A DNA stretch of 64,000 nt. Source: Plantago ovata. Taxonomy: Eukaryota; Streptophyta; Magnoliopsida; Lamiales; Plantaginaceae. The DNA lies in NCBI GenBank assembly GCA_028274465.1, contig CM051457.1, forward strand, positions 11,063,908 to 11,127,907. Direction: 5' to 3'. The stretch's first letter is position 1. The number at the start of each line of letters is the position of its first letter. Position numbers and translations under genes: made by a program. Below are positions 48,955 to 61,346 of this stretch, piece by piece. The notes beneath the pieces are model-generated. The model did not search any database. It had not been told where the DNA came from and was given only the letters and a program-made list of their open reading frames with translations.

Positions 48955-49145
48955 GGGAGGACTTAGGCGGCGGCTGCGGTGGTGGGTGGTGATGGCGGCG
49001 GGGGCGGAGGTGGTGGTGGTGGTGAAGGCTGGTGGTAGTGATTGAATCCGGCGGCGGAGGTGGTGGTGGTGAGTGAATCTGACGGCGGTGTGGAGGTGGT
49101 GGTGGTGGTGGAGGACTGGTGGTTGGTGGTGGTGCTTGGTTGGTA
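48955..49145. repeat. GGTGGTGG/GGCGG minisatellite
   Basis: G-rich imperfect repeats, including GAATCCGGCGGCGGAGG, in inverted relation to the 46.7-46.9 kb CACCGGAATCC tract. Confidence 0.7.
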
Positions 49146-49328
49146 GTGATGACTGAAATTAAATATTTTAATATTTAATATTTAGAAAGTAATAACTATT
49201 AAAATGATTTTTGTATATTTTGGTTTATAATTTGTTGTATTTATTAATCATTATTTAATCTAAAATAATGACAAGTGGCACACTTTAAATGGTGTACTAA
49301 AAATAGTACAATGCAACTAGTACTAAGT

Positions 49329-50356
49329 TTAGCCAATCCCTGATTTCATTGGGTCGAAGCCCTCGTTGATTTACTTGATCACCCAAAGGGCTCTTCATGT
49401 TAGAGTGTGTGTACTTGTATATTCTTTATCTCACTCATTTTTAATCGGGTTGGGATACGGGTGCAAATTTATTGTTTGAATTAATAAGCAAAAACAATAA
49501 ATTAAATAAAGTGTTTGCATGTCTAAGTTTAATATTTGTTTTATAAATACGATGAAAGATTAAAAAACTGCTCTTCCAGAAATGAAAAATTAAATGATAA
49601 TACAAATAGTGTGTAATTGGGAACCTCCTTCACCAATTGTTTGTGTGTTAACATTGATGATTTTGTTTGCAAGAATATGGAATCGACATGAGATGGAGCA
49701 ATTGTTCAAGATAGCCAAGCACATTTTATAAAAGTTGTTACTTTGTATTTAAAAAAAATTTATCATAACATAGCTAAATTTTGTGCTCTCATGTTTAGTT
49801 TGAACATTTTTGTACATAATTTTGAGAGTTAAATTTCAGTCTGATGCACAGTGTTTACTAATGCCATAACAGGAAGGAAACCGCTAGTGTCATCAACATT
49901 AACCAACAAATTTTGGTTGATGATGTAAAAAACCTAATTTACAGACTAGGGAATGTGACTTGGCCCTTCCAAAATCAGGTTATCGACAAATTAACTAATG
50001 ATGTTGTCTGGCCGGAAGGCCAATCCTATTACTTATAAGTCGAATAGATTTAAACTCTTTCTTTTCAGTATGCCCTTAGATATTTCACGTTCAGCAGAAA
50101 AGAAACAGAAACAAAACAATTGCATGCAAGTACCAAACACATTCCATTCCAAACAAGCTTTAGTCTTCCTTTGCAAACATTTGATTACAAAACTACTCGA
50201 ATACCTAATTACACTAACACTGGCCTATACATATATATCTGTTCTTTTTTGTAAATTTCACTACTACATAACTCTTGCGTATGCTAAGAATAGAGACAAG
50301 TATAATATCATAATGTTCTTCTTCATTATATATAAGTATACAATCAAAGATCAAAA
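49329..50356. other. Spacer and probable 3' UTR of the SERINC gene
   Basis: No gene seen. The part nearest 50356 is probably the 3' UTR of the minus-strand gene. Confidence 0.4.
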
Positions 50357-53133
50357 TCATACTGTGTTGGACTTATCTTCTTGCTCCAGGGATTCATCAT
50401 GGTTCATCACTTTTGGCTCTCTCAGCACGGGAAATATCAGCTTCCACACTGCACATTCACAAAATATATATCATCATACAGATGACGAGTATGCGCTTTC
50501 ATGATCATATCTAGTACATTTTCACATGTTCCTCAATGTCTTGGCAAACAAAACGTCGATTACCAGGAAATCTTTCATCTGTGGTGGACTGGTCAGAAAT
50601 CCTAGGAATTATACAATGAATTATAGTAGATGAAACTATATTAATTCTACTTACAGTAAATTGTGGCTGCAAACCATTCATTAACGATCTTCACCCACGT
50701 ACTTGCCCAGCCGACATCCATGCTCCATCTGTTGTTTTTACATGGGTTGTCAGCAAACCAGTATGTTTACTTGCAACTGCATACAACTTATGATTGTTCA
50801 TGAGCAATTATAGACTTACTTTCTTGTCAAACTGCTCAAGTTCCAACTTACGAATAGCATTGCAAAGTACATGGCCCCCAAAGAAAACACAAGATGAAAG
50901 AAACCGTAACCATATGGAAGATCATCCTCTTGCGATTGAACTTGATGTTTCCGGAACTATAACAGAACAACACTAGATTAGTCCTAGTTCTTAAGCTGAG
51001 AAAGAAAACAAAACTTCTTATACTAGAGTTTATTTGTAAAGTCCAGCCAGGCCCAGGTGGCCTATGACCGTCTGACATATATTCTAGTGAGAAGAAATTG
51101 TTCCTCACCTGAAATGATTCTGAGTCAATCCCTGTGGAGAATGTTGCCATTACGATTACACAGAGAGCAATAACGAAGCCCTAGGAGGAGAATAGAAAGT
51201 AGAAATAGAATAATTAGCAATTTAGGTGTGTTACAGATACTCGGTATATATGAAGTGAATGTCAAACAGTTTACCACAATTTCGCTCCAACTGTGTCCAC
51301 TGTCATGCTGTTGGTGACTACATTTTTCGCTACCAGGCTCACTGAAACATTTTGGATGAAACCAACATTAGCTAAACGTTGAAGAGAAAGACGTATAGTC
51401 CCTAGAGCAAGAAGCATAACTGACAGTGAAATCTTGAAACTGTGAGCTACATATGAATTAAACAATACACAGTATTCATGTAGCGAATGATTACAAGGCG
51501 ACCATATAACAAACTCTTGAAGTGCATTGGGGAAATCTAAAGAGAGAGACATTGCACCTTCTAATAGCAGCCCAGCAGAGAAACACGATATACGAAGCCA
51601 TAATCCCTGAAGACAGCAAGCCTCTATTCACCTGTCTTAAGCATTGTAGTGATCATATATCAGAGACAGTAGATATTGTTAAGTATATATCGAACATGAA
51701 ATTGGTCCCAGAGGTTTAGTTAAGTATTCCTACTCGAATGCTTTTTACTTTTCACCAGTACATCACAGTTTTGAGATTCAGTAGAGCATATCAGTTGATG
51801 TACATGTTTTGAGCCTTAAGTAAATTGCCAAAGTATAAAGTACTAATATCCTATGGTATTACCTTTGAATTAAGTGATACAACCATCATCACAATTAGAA
51901 GAACTGCAGTCCAGCTGATGAAGAATAAATTAAGAGTGCACGATGTTTTAGGAGCATAAAGCACGTACATAGCCACAATGCCACCAACAGAAGCAACATA
52001 AAACAATGTTGACATGAATAGCCCAATGGAACAACTGCACAAACCAACTTACATAAGCTTATGTGCCAGAATATTGCATTACATAACAAGTGAAATATCT
52101 AGCTTCGTTAGTACCTTGATTCTGCTTTATCGTTAGGCATCCAATAGTTATTCCACCAGGTGATAAACTCAATAACACTTATGAGCTGGAGTATCAGAAA
52201 AACCCTGCAGAAACAACTCGAATCAAATACTTAAATGAACCTGTAGGAAGATTGTAGCAGACTGTGAAAAACAAACTGACACACTGGAATCTCAAGTAGG
52301 AATATATAAAAGATTATTACCCTGCACCAACGCGAGAAATTTCACCTAGAAGAGAAGGAAATCCACAATGAGTTCAGACATTTATATCCAGATCAAGCTG
52401 ATTATACTAAGTATATATTGCCTACCGTATAGTTGAACGTAATCAGTGGGAATGAAGAATGGGACAACAAACGAGACGAGCAACATAAGAAACTTGAGAG
52501 CCCAATGCCCAGAATGCCACGAGTTACGTGCTTGGTGTAGTTTTTTCGTGTAACATGTGGAGAGAAACATCACAAAGAAGAATATCCACACCTGATGTCA
52601 AGGAAAAAAACAGTACTATAGGAAATATGTGTCTCTTATAGAGTTTCATTCCATAGTTTCCTCATGTATACTATATATTCCCTAACGATGAGTGCAAAAG
52701 GATACGAAACATCCTAAACTGACTCGAAGCACTCCCATGGTGTGGTAACATTCTCGTTCCTCTGCCCCACAAGCTCTCGAATCTGCCATTTGATGAAGCA
52801 AACAATAGATCAAGGCCTATTGAATCGGCTTAAAGTTGTAAAAATCCATTTCCATACAATACAAATATCATATCTGTAACAATCACAATGTTGCTTACAT
52901 GGTAGCATCGGCAAAATCTTTTCTCCATAGTCACGAAAGAGCCACGCTATAATGTTTGTCAACAGAAAAATAACACCATATGCATAACGAGCACGCAGAG
53001 ATTTCTTCTTCTGTTTAGCACACTCGATATTCTTGATCTCTGATGCCGGTACTTGTTCAACTGGTCCAGTTCCATCTCTTGATGCAGTTCCCCCGGGCGC
53101 CTCAGGATCAATGTTTCTTCCATTTTCACCCAT
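50357..53133 (-). CDS. Serine incorporator (SERINC/TDE1/TMS1) family membrane protein
   Basis: Twelve coding exons on the minus strand: 53133-52899, 52782-52706, 52591-52426, 52345-52321, 52204-52115, 52034-51863, 51631-51558, 51341-51275, 51180-51109, 50956-50820, 50728-50655 and 50448-50357. Phases agree at every GT-AG junction and total 1281 nt (426 aa), the usual length for plant members. Landmarks: KSLRARYAYGVIFLLTNIIAWLFRDYG (written in parts here: KSLRARYAYG, then a first membrane helix), MGVLRVSLGC near residue 100, RNSWHSGHWALK near 127, TWWNNYWMP near 185, MATFSTGIDSESF in exon 10, and a C-terminal helix with WKLIFPVL. About ten hydrophobic helices are visible. SERINC proteins are multi-pass proteins of the secretory pathway and plasma membrane, linked to serine-lipid synthesis and, in animals, lipid scrambling. 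Exon 5 is a 25-nt micro-exon. The start is the first ATG after the 5'-UTR splice acceptor. Confidence 0.95.
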
Positions 53134-53699
53134 CCTGGACCCAAACAGAACATAATTGAACATCATATATGTAGTATAATTTGATAACTTAGTTCAACTA
53201 TTACTATATATACAATATTCAATAATTCAATTTTACCATAAATCAAGAAATGCAATTAATATATGAGCACCCTTTACTTAACATTTGACAAAAAGTTTTG
53301 TTGAAAGCAAAGAAATTGGATAACTTAACGAAATTGCTTCTAGATTTGTCCCAAACAATCAACTAAAAAGAGCCATCTTTTTTCTTTTCTCTTTTTCTTT
53401 TTGTGGTAAACCAGTCAAGGTTCTTTCATCTGCCAAAACCAAGTAGTATGAAGCAAGAAAAGTACCAGCACAAGATACATTGTTGACAAGCAAAGAATAG
53501 CAAGTTGATTAATTAGTCATATGGGTTAACTAACTTAAATCATAGAATGAACAAAACTTAACCTTCTTGATTCATATTCTGCAGAATTGGACACAAAATT
53601 TACAAAGTAACAAAACCAGTAGTGAAAGAAATTAAGTTTGAATTAAGCTGTAATACAAATAAATTAGATTAATCACTACAGTAATTGCAAAGAACTAAC

Positions 53700-53850
53700 C
53701 TTTGGGGCAGATTAGAGCTGTTCCTCTGCTGCAGAATGAACAAAAGAGTGCTGCAGCATGAAAGAAACTAGTAGTAGTAGCTAGCTAATAATGAAGAGTT
53801 CCGTTAAGAGTTCTAATAGTACTAGTAGTGACTAGTAAGCCATCAGACTT
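53700..53850 (-). other. 5'-UTR exon of the SERINC gene (approximate 5' end)
   Basis: A donor CCAAAG|GTTAGT on the minus strand at 53700/53699 pairs with an acceptor TTTGGGTCCAG at 53135, one base before the ATG. This leaves a 565-bp 5'-UTR intron. The transcription start is not defined. Confidence 0.6.
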
Positions 53851-55383
53851 TGCTTTTGTGTTCTTTTTCACGAGGACAAATTGATTACTATACGTAACAA
53901 AATAAAGATGGCCAAACCGATTAAATACAGATGGATGGAGCATAAGTATGATCTGATCGCACTAGACGGAAATTAGAAAATCCACCGAAATGAAATAATT
54001 TAACAACCCACTTTATTCACATGCAGATTTAGATTGTCCTATTTGTTTGTATTATTGAATTTAAAGATAACGACTTTAATGAAAAATAAAAGCATCAAAA
54101 GTCAGCAGCAAGGACTGTACTCTAGATTCCATGGATTAGTAGAATTTATTGCGCAGAATTCTTGTGTTCCCTATCAGGAGGTTCATTGGAAGAAGCTAGA
54201 ACTGCGATGAGTTTTTGCTTTTTGGAATAATTTGTGGGAATACCATGAAAATCCCTTCAAGTTTCAGCACTTTTTTGAAACAGTCAAAATATATTAACGC
54301 AGATAAAACTGTTCAGTAACCAGTAATTATTGTTAGGGGGGAACATCATTTTTTGAAAGTTGAGGGGCGAAAAGTTGAAAAATCTTAAAAAGTCCATTTA
54401 AAAATTTTGAAAAATCGTATATTCCTTTAAAAAAAAAGTTTTGGGGGGGACGGAGGCCCCCGCCGGCCCCCTGGTTCCGCCCCTGAAACTGTACATCCGA
54501 TCCGAGAGTGCAAAAAGATTACAATGTAATCACCAAAACACCAAAAATCCAAAAATGATAGAACCCCACCAATACTTAAGAAATACGAGCAGTTAACTGT
54601 AAGCCAAAACTACAAAGAAGTGAATATTATTTGGAAAAGTTTATGGGACAAATTCTAGCCTTGAAGGGAGTAATTTCTATAAGTTGAAAATAGTTTTAAG
54701 TATTTTTAAATAAAATTAAGTGAAGAATTTATTTTGAAAATTTCTAGCACAAGTGGCAGACCCAACTCAACCACGTTCCTGTTTTTCTTAAAGAGAAGAA
54801 ATTTGTAGAGTGCTAAATTATGAATATCTTTTACAATAGTAATTTCTTTGTATATATAGTATATTCTTATTAAATCGGGGTGGGAACATATTCTCGGCCC
54901 ACCCTGACATGCACTATATAAGTAAAATCGTTTTACTTTTTTTTTTTTATTATAAAACTGTCCACTAACCATAACATGTTATGTTTCGTAGGATAGTGAA
55001 ATATAACTTTAATTGCAATTATTATTCAATGTGATTAAAAAATTTATAATGTGTAAAAATTCTAATTAATTTTGTAATTGGATTTGTACATAACATCACA
55101 ATCTATTTCATTTTAACTATATGAATGCAGGAGTCATGCCTTCTCCTTTTTCAAAAGAAAACAGAAAGATTAGATTAGATTAGACATGATCATCCAAAAA
55201 AAGCAAAATCCCTTTTTTTTTTTTTGGTGACATAAAATTGAAAATTCATCATTTGGTCATTGTGATTTTATTTTGGTTGAAGATGCAAGGTGGTGGACAA
55301 GAGGAGCTTCAGAATGGCACTTTAGGTGTCGTGTATAATAAGGAGAACGCTTTATTTGCATGAATCAAAAACATTAAAATTTA
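53851..55383. other. Spacer with a possible transposon end
   Basis: No gene. At about 54337-54486 a stretch reads, inverted, CAGGGGCGGAACCAGGGGG followed by GC-rich sequence and a poly-T/A region. This resembles the terminus of a plant hAT-like or related element, but I find no partner end. A T run lies at 54939-54948. Confidence 0.35.
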
Positions 55384-55640
55384 CTTCCTCAGGTCATTAC
55401 AAAGAACCCCATTTTATTTTGTTGATTTTTTCAACATCTGGTTCGAGTTCAAATTAATCACAAGTCATTGTAAAAAAGATAATTTTAAAAATTATATTAT
55501 AAAAATATAAAAAGTGTACTTTCATAATATAATTTTTAAAAGTATTTCTTTCATGATGAATTATGATTAATTTGAGGTCAAGCCGAACATCGAAAAAGTC
55601 AACAAAATAAAATGAGGTTCTTGCAAGTTACCGGATGAAG
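55384..55640. mobile_element. Stowaway-type MITE
   Basis: 257 bp between TA dinucleotides (55382-55383, 55641-55642). The left end CTTCCTCAGGTCATTAC pairs with the inverse of CTTCATCCGGTAACTTG. The arms share CATTTTATTTTGTTGA and extend about 65 bp. Confidence 0.85.
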
Positions 55641-56027
55641 TAAGAGTTATAAGGTGGTCCAATGGAAAGTAACTATAATAGTGAATGAGAGGTGCAAAGT
55701 TCGATTTCCAACGGAGATATAATGCCGTTTAGGTATGAAGATAGTAAAAATAAATAAATCATTAAAATCCACTCTAAAATCTACTCTATGAATTCTTTTA
55801 TTGTCAATTCAATGATAAATTTTACTAAGAATTAATAGATGTTACTCATCTCTCTTTTCAATTATTTACGTTTATTTTGTTAGTTTCTTTTGTCTTATTT
55901 AACCTTTAATAAATCATAAATTCCATTTCAAAAAATAAATAATCTAAATCATATCGTAAAAGACTCAGAGTACGTAATTAATGAAATGACTATATTTTCA
56001 TAAGTTTTGAGCGGCTTACATCTAGGT

Positions 56028-56495
56028 CTGTGTTTTCAAACGTTAACCCGTCGGGTTAATCCGATCTCGAAAGCTTTTACGGGACGGGCAGAGAAATCTC
56101 GGGAAAATTTTGGAACCCGGGATTTTTCCGAAATTTTGCCGGGTTAACCTGGGTCAATAAAAACAAAATTAAAGTTTTGTAGTTTCAATTTTCTTTAAAC
56201 TTGTGATATTTGTATAGACTATTAAAGTTTGTTTATTTGAATTGTTGTGGTCTTATGCATTCTACTTTATTGTTTATTACTTATTTTTATGAATTATAAT
56301 TATATTTGAAGATAAATATGTGTGATAATTTTTTTAAAGAATATATTGCATTTATTTTTAATTTAAAAATGATTATATATAAGTTTATATATTTAATTAT
56401 TTATGATGTCGTCATTCGGATCAACCTTCCGAGTTGACCCGGGTTAACCTGTCTGATTTTTTTTTCGATTAAACCCGGGTTCGGGTTTCAAGACA
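56028..56495. mobile_element. Inverted-repeat element with 11-bp target duplication
   Basis: 468 bp flanked by an 11-bp direct repeat TACATCTAGGT (56017-56027 and 56496-56506). Short diverged ends (TGTGTTTTCAAACGTTAACC against TGTCTTGAAACCCGAACC, inverted). Near each end are GGGTTAACCCGG-type palindromic blocks. Target duplications of 8-11 bp fit hAT or Mutator-like elements. The superfamily is unresolved. Confidence 0.65.
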
Positions 56496-56506
56496 TACAT
56501 CTAGGT

Positions 56507-58549
56507 ACGTTTTTAAAATGTGCATTGAACATTTAGTTCTCTAATATTACTAGTATAGTGTGAAAGAACAAAAGTTGGCTTACAATTGCAGTGAAAGACA
56601 AAAATCAACGCTCATTACTATTTCATTTTCACACTTTTAATTTTCCTATTTGTTTTCAATTATATATTTCATTTTATTACAATCACAGCCTGCACAACTA
56701 TCAACATTTTCATTATTTATGATATTCCTTAACCTTCTTCTTCCCTAATTAAGAAATGAAAAAAAAAAAAAAAACATTAAAAAGCTAGAACAATAAATTA
56801 ACAATACTATAGCTACCGTGGGAAGTGTATAGAAGAATGATATGAAGAAAAAAGGGATTTATTTTTTAGAATTTGCATTTTTTTTGGTAACTTTGTAATA
56901 ATTTATGTCAAATTCGAAATACAAATTATTTGAATAAATGTATAATATAATAGAATGAAACTTTTATGTTATAAGAAATGTTTTATCCTACCAAAATGGA
57001 GGGGCATATTGGACTTTCTCTCAAAAGTCAACATTTTAAAATGAAATATATCCTTCTTCGTAAGCTTTAAAACATTATGGTCCTATTCATTTAGTACATC
57101 TTAAAAGGTATTCGTAGGGCTTCTTAGAGTCGTTTATTACATCTGAATTCATGTTAGATCAACTATTACATATGAATACCTTATTTATAAATTTAATTAC
57201 ATTTAAACCCATGAATTTGACTTTTCGCGAATCAAAACCATGAAAGTATCTTTTTGCCCCTGATGAAATATTTGATTTTCTTTTAGTCTAAGCAGGTTCA
57301 TTTTCATTTATTACCCAAAAACTCAAGTAAACTTTACAACTTCGTGAGGTCGTACGGAGGAAAAAGAGAGTCCAATTGTATAGGAGACATACATTTTCTT
57401 AGTATGTGTGTATTATCTACATGGTTGTGCACTTTATTTAAAAAAAGAGATGCTCGAAAAAAGTCCCAAAATTCTCATGCATTGATGTGGACGAGTCCAT
57501 GAAACTCAGTCAGAAGATTTATGTGCCTTCCCAAGAACAATGCCCCAAATTCATAACATACAGTATGTATATCTTGTTGTACGTACGCACATAAAATCCA
57601 CCTTTTCTTCACCTACAATTAAGATCGGAATGTTTCTTGTACGCACGTAAAAATCAACCTTTTCACTCATATATTGGTCATTGATGAACATAACATGTAC
57701 AAATTGTTGTCTGATGTATAGCATGAGAATGCAAGTTTGATGGCTTTAGACAGCATGACGTCGATGGCTATAATTGTGAGATTAATTAAATACTGTGTAT
57801 ACTATGATCACTGAGAAGAGGTCAGGTTTGGATTAGTAGTAATTATCATGACAGGTTTCCCCTGCTCATTTTGAGAAATTGTCTATTAAATTTAAATTTA
57901 GAGTTTGTTCTGTCTATCTCAGTTGTAAATCGTTTTCAGAGTATCTGTTATACTCTTTATTAAGCTTTTTTACCGTTTAAAAAAAGAAACGAGAGTAAGT
58001 AACTCTGAGTGTGTGTTTTCCTTCATTTTATTATTCTTAATATTTTATGGAGTAATTTTTTAAGTTATAATTAATCTACCCGCGCCGTTGGATCTTGAAG
58101 GGCTCGAGGCTACCAAATATTTCAACACTTTTCTCTTGTACTTCACGATTAGCTTTTCATACGATTAGCTTTTCATAGAGAATTACATATATATTGATCG
58201 ACCCCATCCAAGAATATGCTTTGGCTCCAAAAACTTGACTTGGGGCCATGAAGCAAACTAATTAGACTAATTCAATTCGTGGCGGAATTTGCATGAGTTC
58301 GTACTAACTCACCTACCAATACCAATTTGTGGGTTTTATTATATTCGACAGATACTACGATACGTAGTATGTGCGCAAATTCAGTATAATAAATTCTTGA
58401 ATTTAGAAAATATATTAAATTAATAGTATGATATGATTGAATTAGTTTAAATGCGGAGACAAATGAAAATGTATCTCAAAATAAAAGTGAATGTAATTCT
58501 TATAACACATACGAAAATGAAAATCGAATAAAGTTTCTTTGCATACTTA
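56507..58549. other. Intergenic spacer, no gene seen
   Basis: AT-rich sequence with an A run near 56758-56774. No repeat or coding signal recognised. Confidence 0.4.
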
Positions 58550-58697
58550 GGCTCTGTTCTCTTCGTCTGAAAAAATCTGAACTGAACTGAACTTATTTGT
58601 AGTACAAAATACTATTAAGTAAATTTGAACTGAACTGAACTGATCTGATCTTAACTGAACTTAACTTAATCAATTTTCAGATGAAAAGAAGAGAGTA
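58550..58697. mobile_element. Tourist-type MITE, copy 2
   Basis: 148 bp with TTA on both sides (58547-58549, 58698-58700). The left end GGCTCTGTTCTCTTCGTCTG is the same as in copy 1 at 10662-10816, and the internal TAGTACAAAATACTATTA block is also shared. The right end is diverged at its last bases. Confidence 0.75.
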
Positions 58698-58700
58698 TTA

Positions 58701-59424
58701 CTATTACAAAAGTATTACAAAAGGCAAAGGCAAAGTTGAGTTAATCATTTTGGGTTCCATGCTTTAACCATTTTTAAGTATTGACATTAGACTAATCATT
58801 TCATTACTTGTTTTTATTCTTTTGTGAGCAGACATCTTCCATCTAATTGATTCATTAATCTACTTTTTTTCTTTAATTGTTTCCCATCACTTTTAGACTT
58901 TAGTTATGGCGTGGGACTGATTTGTGATTAGGTACTTAATTAGGAGCATAATTGGGCTTATGTTTGTCTCTTGTCTTTTTGAGTGAGTAAGCGGCCCTCT
59001 TGGTAGCAAGCAACCTGGTGGGCTGGATGGTAACTGGTATTGGAATTGGACTATATAATACAGTCCAATAGTGCGACGGATCTTTCGCCTAGTCCAGCAA
59101 GCATATTGACATTCAAGTCCATTTCAAGTTTCCAATTTTATTTTTTTATTTTTTGGACAATTTTTTTCAAACGAGGGTATCAGAGTGCTTACATCTAATA
59201 AAGTAACAATCCCATGATTGCGTACAAAACTACAAGGATACTGGTAAAGTATGGTGTGAAATGTTGAAATTTTAGCTAAATCAAATGTGATTTGTTCATG
59301 GCTTTGTACCTCAACTAAAGGGGTCTACACGTCGAAAACGGAGGTTTCTCGAACGTGTATAAATCTACTATAGTAGTAGTAGAGTAATTGAAACTCAAAG
59401 TGTCTTGGTTGATGTGCATTGTAT
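58701..59424. other. Intergenic spacer, no gene seen
   Basis: AT-rich sequence without a supported feature. Confidence 0.35.
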
Positions 59425-60043
59425 TGTTGGAAAATATCTCACACAGCTAAAGTTGAGAAAGAATAAACTAAATAAGAAGGCATGGTCTGGCTTAGGGGTT
59501 GGACTCCTTGGGGGTACCCATGCTTTTGGAATGGGGAGGAGCTAGTGGCTCCTCGGTTCATCCAAGCGCATCATCCTGGCTCCGCCTTGGGCCTCGGGTC
59601 GTGAGCCTGGGCTAGCTAGTGTGGTGGATATTATCTTTTTGGGCCAAATATTAATTTTGATTTTGAGCCCAAATCGAAAAGTCCAAAGGGACGGTCCGGT
59701 CCAAAGGGTTATGTCTATATGAGCGAACAGGGCGAGCGTTTGGACAAAGGGTTATGTCTTTTTGTTTCAAACTTCGCGTCCTTTCACCGGTCTCTGTTCG
59801 ATCACACCTTTTCGCCACTATAAATACTGACAACAATCTACAATCTTCCTCCTTTTCATATATTCTCCAGAAAGTTTTACCATGCATATTGAAGTAGTTC
59901 AATCTGAGTTTGCATTTTTTCGGTACTTGTAATACGATCTCAACTGCAGTTGTATCTTGAGAGACTCTTCGTCAGATTATGTAAGTACCGAGTGCAAGAC
60001 GAATAAAGTCTTAAGGAGAGAAGCCCACCCTCGACTCTACACA
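59425..60043 (+). mobile_element. Probable solo LTR or LTR fragment
   Basis: Starts TGTTGGAAAATATCTCACAC, a Copia-like LTR start. It has a TATAAATACTG promoter motif at about 59820, an AATAAAG polyadenylation-like signal near 60003, and ends near ...CTCTACACA. No 5-bp target duplication and no primer-binding site follow, so the borders and the family are uncertain. A minus-strand open frame inside it is not a gene. Confidence 0.45.
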
Positions 60044-60555
60044 AATTATTATTTTTTTTTTTACTTTTTCCAATGTTTGATACTATCATGTTCGTACCAC
60101 CCAACATGAAATCTCAAGTGCATCTAAAAATGTACTTCTATTTTTTAAGCAACAAAAATTTTATTACTCATTCGTTTTTTCAGATTCTATAAGTTTGCTT
60201 TTGGATCGGACTTTTAGGAGGTTTGTAGAATAAATGTAGTGTGTTGGTTTAGTGTCAGGACCCTTCCAAAAATAGAATCATATAGAATCTTAAAAAACGG
60301 ACAAAAATGAAAAACATATAGAATCTAAAAAAACATACGAGTAATAGAATTCAACATTTTGATACAAAGAGTGCGAGAAATAATTTTAGAAATACAACCA
60401 AAAAATAATATACCTATGTATCATTACTGAATCATATAGTATACATCTCTCGATTACTAGTTCTCCAAACATTCAAACCATCGCTCTTATTGGAAACATG
60501 AAAATGACACATGATAGATATACTCCTAATGAGTATACCAAAAAAAAAAAAAAAA
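60044..60555. other. Spacer, 3' flank of the S1-family gene
   Basis: AT-rich, with T and A runs. No other feature seen. Confidence 0.35.
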
Positions 60556-60996
60556 TTACCAATAAAATCTTTTAAACCAGGTAAAATTATCAGAGCTGAA
60601 ATAAAACCCTGCCTCTGTCAATAACCAGTAACACCTAGTGTTGATATCACACTTGTCCGCGTCAATTGTGGTGTTAAAAGCAGTGAAGTGTTTCCTAAAT
60701 TTACCTTTTACGGCATCGCAAGAGAAAATAGTACTGCCATCAAACTTCACTTTAAATCTCCAAGAATACATTTCGTTGTATTTAAGTGTATGCCAATGAA
60801 GATCATCATCCTTAGATCGGCAACGAATTAGGAGAGGTTGCTCCTGATGGTTCTCAAATCCATTGACAATGAACACACGGTATGTCGCGCCTAATATCCA
60901 GGTGCCTTCCTGTGCAACTACTTGATGATGAACTATCATCAAAATTATGGCCATGCCAAATACTGCACCTATTAACTTGTTTGAACTGGAATTCAT
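60556..60996 (-). CDS. Plant self-incompatibility S1 (SPH) family secreted protein
   Basis: Single exon, 146 aa from the ATG at 60996 (an in-frame ATG at 61026 would add ten residues). I prefer the inner start because MNSSSNKLIGAVFGMAIILM gives a clean signal peptide ending near VVAQ. The mature part shows family blocks: YRVFIVNGFENHQEQPLLIR (the VYI.N....Q.L..HC-type strand), CRSKDDDLHWHTLK, a WRFKVKF and FSCD region, and CYWLLTEAGFYFSSD near the C terminus, with the paired Cys of the S1 fold. The founding member is the Papaver pistil S determinant. Most relatives are small secreted proteins of unknown role, often in tissue-specific clusters. Only one copy is in this window. A TATTTATATAAC box lies about 45 bp upstream (minus strand). 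Intact as read. Confidence 0.9.
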   Translation of the reverse strand: MNSSSNKLIGAVFGMAIILMIVHHQVVAQEGTWILGATYRVFIVNGFENHQEQPLLIRCRSKDDDLHWHTLKYNEMYSWRFKVKFDGSTIFSCDAVKGKFRKHFTAFNTTIDADKCDINTRCYWLLTEAGFYFSSDNFTWFKRFYW

Positions 60997-61346
60997 GTTT
61001 CTGAAACTTATAATTATAAACTTCACTGCAACAAGTTATATAAATATATTGAAACTTGTATATTACACTTAGAAAAGGGAAAAAAAAATATAAAAAAGCA
61101 AATTAAATTTATTTATTGATGATTTGTGTATACATGGATTCTATTATCCAAGAACAAATAGTAATTGAATTAATTGCATCAACCCATGTGTATATGTTTT
61201 ACTAAAATTAATAATCTTTTTCCTTATTTTATGTTAATTCCCGTGAAGTTTTATCATTTATGCTACACTGCCCCTAAAATTTGCAAAGATGCAATTTGCC
61301 CCTAATTTAGAAAAGAAGAAGACTAAAAGTACTACTAGTAGCTAAT

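Larger units (their letters stand above)
45815..49328. mobile_element. Large non-coding terminal-inverted-repeat element (about 3.5 kb)
   Basis: A 38-bp terminus, ACTTAGTACTGTTGCATT... at 45815-45852, is matched inversely at 49291-49328 (ACTTAGTACTAGTTGCATTG...), with two single-base indels and about two mismatches. Inverted similarity continues inside: CACCGGAATCC-rich repeats at 46.7-46.9 kb face GGCGGTGG-rich repeats at 48.95-49.15 kb, and AT-rich blocks flank both. No target duplication was found and no transposase is present. The length and the nested insertions fit an old, non-autonomous Mutator-like or foldback element. The family is uncertain. Confidence 0.5.

Noticed and set aside
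45815-49328. Calling the 3.5-kb inverted-repeat element a confirmed Mutator-like element
   Set aside because: The ends match well, but no flanking target duplication could be found, so only the nested 637-bp element is given that name with confidence.
59651-59902. Minus-strand open frame of 83 codons
   Set aside because: Lies across the probable LTR at 59425-60043 and has no protein family features.
59425-60043. Full-length retrotransposon starting at 59425
   Set aside because: No primer-binding site, coding region or second LTR follows; at most a solo LTR or fragment.
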